Assembly: GCF_000426245.1 (NCBI RefSeq)
Contig: NZ_AUEZ01000038.1
Span: forward strand, 19,694 to 83,693
Source: Bradyrhizobium sp. Ai1a-2
Lineage (GTDB): Bacteria; Pseudomonadota; Alphaproteobacteria; Rhizobiales; Xanthobacteraceae
DNA: 64,000 bases
Direction: 5' to 3'
Every line of letters starts with the position of its first letter. Within the stretch, counting starts at the first letter, position 1. The notes under the pieces are model-generated. The model saw nothing but the letters and a program-made list of their open reading frames with translations, searched no databases and was not told the DNA's origin. A program made the translations under genes and the position numbers. Below are positions 60,798 to 64,000 of the stretch, one piece after another.

Positions 60798-63164
60798 TTA
60801 CACCGCCATTTTGCGGTGCCGCACCGGGGCGCCGACGGTAACCACTTCGGCTGCGTCGATGATGGCGTTGGCGTCGATGCCGTGGTGGCGATAGAGGTCG
60901 CCGATCGAGCCGGTCTGGCCGAAATGCTCCACGCCCAGCGCCTCGACGCGATGGCCGCGCACGCTGCCGAGCCAGCCAAGCGAGGCCGGATGGCCGTCGA
61001 GCACGGTGACGAGACCGCAGTCGCGGTGCAACGGCGCGAGCAGCTTTTCGACATGGCTGAGATGCTGCACACCGCGGCGGTCGCGGCGCAAATTCCGTGC
61101 GGCGGTCCATCCCGCATGGAGCCGGTCGGCGGAGGTGATCGCGAGCAGGCCGACATCGCGATGGCTCTCGCCGATGAAGCCGACCGCCTCGATCGCCTCC
61201 GGCGCGACCGTGCCGGTATAGGCGACCACGATATCGCAGTTCGGCCCCGGCCGCCGCAGCCAATAGGCGCCGTCGGTGATGTCGCGCTGCAGCTCGCCCG
61301 TCATAATCCGCTGCGGCTGCTCGATGCTGCGGGTCGACAGCCGCAAGTAAACCGAGCCGCCCTCAGTGCCCTCGCGCTGCATGTGCTGGAAGCCGAACGC
61401 CATGATGACAGCGAGTTCGTCGACGAACGCAGGCTCGAACGCGGCGAGTCCATCCTGGCCGATGCCGATCAGCGGCGTCTTGATCGACTGATGCGCGCCG
61501 CCCTCAGGCGCCAGCGTCACGCCTGATGGCGTCGCCGCCACCATGAAGCGCGCGTCCTGGTAGCAGGCATAGTTCAGCGCATCGAGGCCGCGCTCGATGA
61601 AGGGATCATAGAGCGTGCCGACCGGCAACAGCCGCTCGCCGTTGATCTGGTGCGACAGCCCGAGCGCCGAGAGCAGGATGAACAGGTTCATCTCGGCGAT
61701 GCCGAGCTCGAAATGCTGTCCCTTCGGCGAATATTCCCAGGTGTAGGCGGAAGGAATCTTCTCCTGCCGGAACAGGTCGTGGTTCTCCGCCTTCGCGAAC
61801 AGGCCGCGGCGGTTGACCCAGGCGCCGAGATTGGTCGACACGGTGACATCGGGCGATGCCGTGACGATCCGCGCGGCGAGCGCGCTGTCGCCGCGCGCGA
61901 TCTCGTTCAGCACCAGGCCAAAACCCTGCTGCGTCGACATCTGCGCCGACGGCTTGAAGGCAAGCTGCGGCGGCACCTCGATTTCAGGCGCCTCCAGCCG
62001 GCGCCGCCCCTCGCGGTTGAACGGCGCCTCGCGAAGGAACGCTTCAAGCGCCGCCGGATCCTGCGACAGACCTTCGAACTTCTCCCACTCGTGGCCCGGA
62101 CGGATGTTCTGGCTGGCGCGCCACTTCTCCATCTGCGCGACCGTCATCAAGCCGGCGTGGTTGTCCTTGTGACCCTGGAAAGGCAGGCCGACGCCCTTGA
62201 TGGTGTAGGCGATGAAGCAGACCGGGCGATCATGGTCGATCGCCTCGAACGCTTCGATCATGCTCGCCATGTCATGGCCGCCGAGATTGGACATCAGCGC
62301 CAGCAGCTCCTCGTCGCTGCGGCGGTCGATCAGGGCAGTCACCGGGCCCTGGTCGCCGATGTCGTCCTGCAGATGCTTGCGGAAGGCGGCACCGCCCTGG
62401 AAGCAGAGCGCGGCATACATCTGGTTCGGGCAGTTATCGATCCAGCGCCTCAACGCCTCGCCGCCCGGTTCGGCGAAGGCCTCGAGCATCAGCTTGCCAT
62501 ACTTCACGATAACCACGTCCCAGCCGAAATTGCGGAACATGGTTTCGAACTTGGCCCACAATCCCTCGCGCACGACGGCGTCGAGCGACTGCCTGTTGTA
62601 GTCGACCACCCACCAGGTGTTGCGCAACCCGTGCTTCCACCCTTCGAGCAGCGCCTCGAAGATGTTGCCCTCGTCCATCTCGGCATCGCCGACCAGCGCG
62701 ATCATGCGGCCCTCGGGCCGGTCCTTCATCCAGCCGTGCGAGGTGACGTAGTCCTGCACCAGCGAGGCGAACAGTGTCTGCGCCACGCCGAGTCCGACGG
62801 AGCCAGTGGAGAAGTCGACGTCGTCGGCGTCCTTGGTGCGCGAGGGATAGGATTGCGCGCCCTTGTAGCCACGGAAATTCTCCAGCTTCTCGCGGCTCTG
62901 GTGCCCGAACAGATACTGGATCGCATGGAACACCGGGCTCGCATGCGGCTTCACCGCGACGCGATCCTGCGGACGCAACACCGAGAAATAGAGCGCGGAC
63001 ATGATGTTGGCGAGCGAGGCTGATGATGCCTGGTGGCCGCCGACCTTCAGCCCATCCGCGTTGGGGCGGATGTGGTTGGCGTGATGGATCGTCCATGACG
63101 ACAGCCAGAGCACTTTCCGCGCCAGCGCGGACAACAGCTCCAGGCGGGCAGGCGCAATTCCCAT
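60798..63164 (-). CDS. AceE-like transketolase (stand-alone homodimeric 2-oxoacid dehydrogenase E1 type)
   Basis: A 788-residue ThDP enzyme. The cofactor motif GDAEMDEG (159-166) leading to NRQSLD is the AceE form; HIRPNADGLKVGGHQASSAS (about 31-50), YTIKGVGLPFQGHKDNHAGL (about 311-330) and GQHFELGIAEMNLF follow AceE order. It is about 100 residues shorter than AceE and no E2/E3 genes are near. ATG 63164 is favoured (GGAG 7 nt upstream) over ATG 63170. It diverges from an Lrp regulator, which suggests amino-acid-linked control. Branched 2-oxo acid or pyruvate substrates are possible. Confidence 0.88.
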   Translation of the reverse strand: MGIAPARLELLSALARKVLWLSSWTIHHANHIRPNADGLKVGGHQASSASLANIMSALYFSVLRPQDRVAVKPHASPVFHAIQYLFGHQSREKLENFRGYKGAQSYPSRTKDADDVDFSTGSVGLGVAQTLFASLVQDYVTSHGWMKDRPEGRMIALVGDAEMDEGNIFEALLEGWKHGLRNTWWVVDYNRQSLDAVVREGLWAKFETMFRNFGWDVVIVKYGKLMLEAFAEPGGEALRRWIDNCPNQMYAALCFQGGAAFRKHLQDDIGDQGPVTALIDRRSDEELLALMSNLGGHDMASMIEAFEAIDHDRPVCFIAYTIKGVGLPFQGHKDNHAGLMTVAQMEKWRASQNIRPGHEWEKFEGLSQDPAALEAFLREAPFNREGRRRLEAPEIEVPPQLAFKPSAQMSTQQGFGLVLNEIARGDSALAARIVTASPDVTVSTNLGAWVNRRGLFAKAENHDLFRQEKIPSAYTWEYSPKGQHFELGIAEMNLFILLSALGLSHQINGERLLPVGTLYDPFIERGLDALNYACYQDARFMVAATPSGVTLAPEGGAHQSIKTPLIGIGQDGLAAFEPAFVDELAVIMAFGFQHMQREGTEGGSVYLRLSTRSIEQPQRIMTGELQRDITDGAYWLRRPGPNCDIVVAYTGTVAPEAIEAVGFIGESHRDVGLLAITSADRLHAGWTAARNLRRDRRGVQHLSHVEKLLAPLHRDCGLVTVLDGHPASLGWLGSVRGHRVEALGVEHFGQTGSIGDLYRHHGIDANAIIDAAEVVTVGAPVRHRKMAV

Positions 63165-63302
63165 GGTCATGCTCCAGGCGTCACTGACTATGCGCCGATT
63201 GTAGCGAGGCTGCCATCGGCAAAAATCTCAAATTGTTGCGACATACCGTCCAGGATTGGGATAAATTCCCATGTCCCGCTTCCAAACTGCGAGTCCATCC
63301 CA
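63165..63302. promoter_or_regulatory. Divergent transketolase/lrp promoter region
   Basis: A 138-bp spacer. An inverted repeat TGGGA-TAAAT-TCCCA lies at 63257-63271, 32 bp before the lrp ATG, and AT-rich CAAATTGTT lies at 63230-63238. These could be Lrp sites serving both directions. Confidence 0.5.
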
Positions 63303-63764
63303 ATGTCAGCGCTAGACGCCATCGACCGCAAGATCCTCAGCCTGCTGCAGACCGACAGCCGCATGACCATGCAGGAACTCGCCGACAAGGTCGGCCTGTC
63401 GGTCTCGCCATGTCACCGCCGCGTGAAGCTGTTGGAGGAGCGCGGCGTGATCACGCGCTACATCGCGACCGTCGACCAGAAGGCGCTGGGACTGCATGTC
63501 AGCGTCTTCATTTCGATCAAGCTGGCGCGGCAGAAGGAGGAAGACCTCAACCGCTTCGCGCGCGCAATCTCGAAATGGGACGAGGTTCTGGAATGCTACC
63601 TGATGACGGGCAACCGCGATTATCTCCTGCGCGTTGTCGCCGCCGACCTCTCCTCCTATGAAGCGTTCCTAAAAAACAAGCTGACGCGGCTGGATGGTAT
63701 CGCCTCGATCGAATCGAGCTTCGCATTGAGCCAGGTGAAGTATTCGATCGCGCTGCCGGTGTGA
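63303..63764 (+). CDS. Lrp/AsnC-family transcriptional regulator
   Basis: A 153-residue regulator: N-terminal winged helix (LDAIDRKILSLLQTDSRMTM through VGLSVSPCHRRVKLLEERGV, 4-50) and a C-terminal RAM/AsnC ligand domain (about 68-150, YLMTGNRDYLLRVVAADLSSYE). These proteins sense amino acids or related ligands and often regulate a divergent gene, here the transketolase. ATG 63303. Confidence 0.94.
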   Translation: MSALDAIDRKILSLLQTDSRMTMQELADKVGLSVSPCHRRVKLLEERGVITRYIATVDQKALGLHVSVFISIKLARQKEEDLNRFARAISKWDEVLECYLMTGNRDYLLRVVAADLSSYEAFLKNKLTRLDGIASIESSFALSQVKYSIALPV

Positions 63765-63775
63765 GGCGCGATCGC

Positions 63776-63809
63776 GTAGGATGGGTAGAGCGAGAGCGAA
63801 ACCCATCGC
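63776..63809. repeat. Left half of a family B palindrome, interrupted
   Basis: GTAGGATGGGTAGAGCG then GAGCGAAACCCATCGCGAG match the left arm of family B. The right arm (ending CTCTACCCATCCTAC) is not found before the transposase gene, unlike the complete copies at 15633, 40979 and 49717. Confidence 0.85.
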
Positions 63810-64000
63810 GAGTAGGCCGTAGATTCCATGGGGCGGTGAGCGTGGCCTTTCCGATAGGTTTGGGTTTCCACACTCGAACCCTCGGAGAGTCAGATGCAAG
63901 CATCGACCGTAGACACGCCCACCACCGGCCATAATGGCACAATTTTCGTTGCGATCGAACTCAGTCAGAAGACGTGGCTGGTGACGCTGCACAGCCCGGA
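63810..64000 (+). mobile_element. IS110-family insertion sequence, left end (partial)
   Basis: The element begins somewhere after the half palindrome, near 63810, and runs off the window. It contains about 80 bp of non-coding left end (GATTCCATGGGGCGGTGAGC and following) and then the transposase start. In IS110-type elements this non-coding end can encode the guide (bridge) RNA; none can be defined here. IS110 elements usually lack inverted terminal repeats, so the exact edge is uncertain. Confidence 0.6.
63894..64000 (+). CDS. IS110-family transposase, N-terminal fragment (cut by window edge)
   Basis: ATG 63894 follows CTCGGAGAG and opens a frame to the window end: 35 codons beginning MQASTVDTPTTGHNGTIF, then VAIELSQKTWLVTLHSP. 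This is the first beta-strand of the RuvC-like DEDD domain of IS110 transposases (usual form V-G-I-D-V-S-K). Glu stands where the first catalytic Asp is usual. Too short for more; the assignment rests on this motif and on resemblance to IS110 proteins of related rhizobia. Confidence 0.72.
   Translation, partial: MQASTVDTPTTGHNGTIFVAIELSQKTWLVTLHSP

Overview
The window is GC-rich alphaproteobacterial chromosome. It most resembles Bradyrhizobium or a close relative in the Nitrobacteraceae. This rests on gene content (phenylacetate epoxidase, class III-like PHA synthase, phasin, several peptide and aromatic-type ABC systems, a fused P450-reductase) and on several families of short intergenic palindromes I associate with that group. 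The assignment is an inference; no rRNA or tRNA gene is present to anchor it.

Layout. (1) 141-1367: an alpha/beta-hydrolase fused to OsmC. (2) 1423-10149: a minus-strand phenylacetate block, read as hydrolase, paaX, paaA, paaB, paaC, paaD, paaE, paaI, paaK, quinone oxidoreductase. It holds the CoA ligase, the ring-epoxidising oxygenase and a thioesterase, but not the later steps (PaaZ, G, F, H, J). (3) 10291-15625: a DUF445 membrane protein, a phasin, and a tightly overlapping operon phaE-phaC-acetyltransferase, with a divergent alpha/beta hydrolase. (4) 15733-22787: a lipid-type cluster with a CYP102/BM3-like fused P450-reductase, an epoxide hydrolase, a wax-ester synthase/DGAT, an alpha/beta hydrolase paralogous to the one beside paaX, and a small DUF6489-like protein. 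(5) 22934-32212: a DadA-like oxidoreductase divergent from a dipeptide-type ABC importer (binding protein, two permeases, two ATPases) followed by a cytoplasmic gamma-glutamyltransferase homologue. (6) 32339-38211: a RidA-like protein and a TetR-adaptor-RND efflux operon. (7) 38523-40982: a split thiamine-diphosphate decarboxylase and a second P450. (8) 41061-48707: an uncharacterised catabolic island with a TIM-barrel isomerase, DUF993 aldolase-like protein, Gfo/Idh/MocA dehydrogenase and enolase-superfamily enzyme, next to an NMT1/SsuA-type ABC importer. (9) 48893-60604: a TetR regulator, a two-domain VOC protein, a remnant of a glutamate-dehydrogenase-type gene, two PfkB kinases, a ferredoxin reductase, an enoyl-CoA hydratase and a sugar-acid set (dehydratase, uronate dehydrogenase-like, gluconolactonase-like, aldehyde dehydrogenase). 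(10) 60798-63764: a stand-alone AceE-like transketolase divergent from an Lrp/AsnC regulator. (11) 63894-64000: the first codons of an IS110-family transposase, cut by the window edge.

A striking non-coding feature is the density of intergenic palindromes. At least five families are present; some lie inside operons, some supply stop codons, one has been read into a protein C-terminus, and one looks interrupted by the IS110-type element. Candidate operators are visible upstream of paaA, the phasin gene, both tetR genes and lrp. The less-explored parts of the window are the 41-49 kb catabolic/transport island, the coupled PHA synthase-acetyltransferase operon, and the interplay of repeats with gene ends and the IS element. 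No CRISPR array, rRNA or tRNA was seen.
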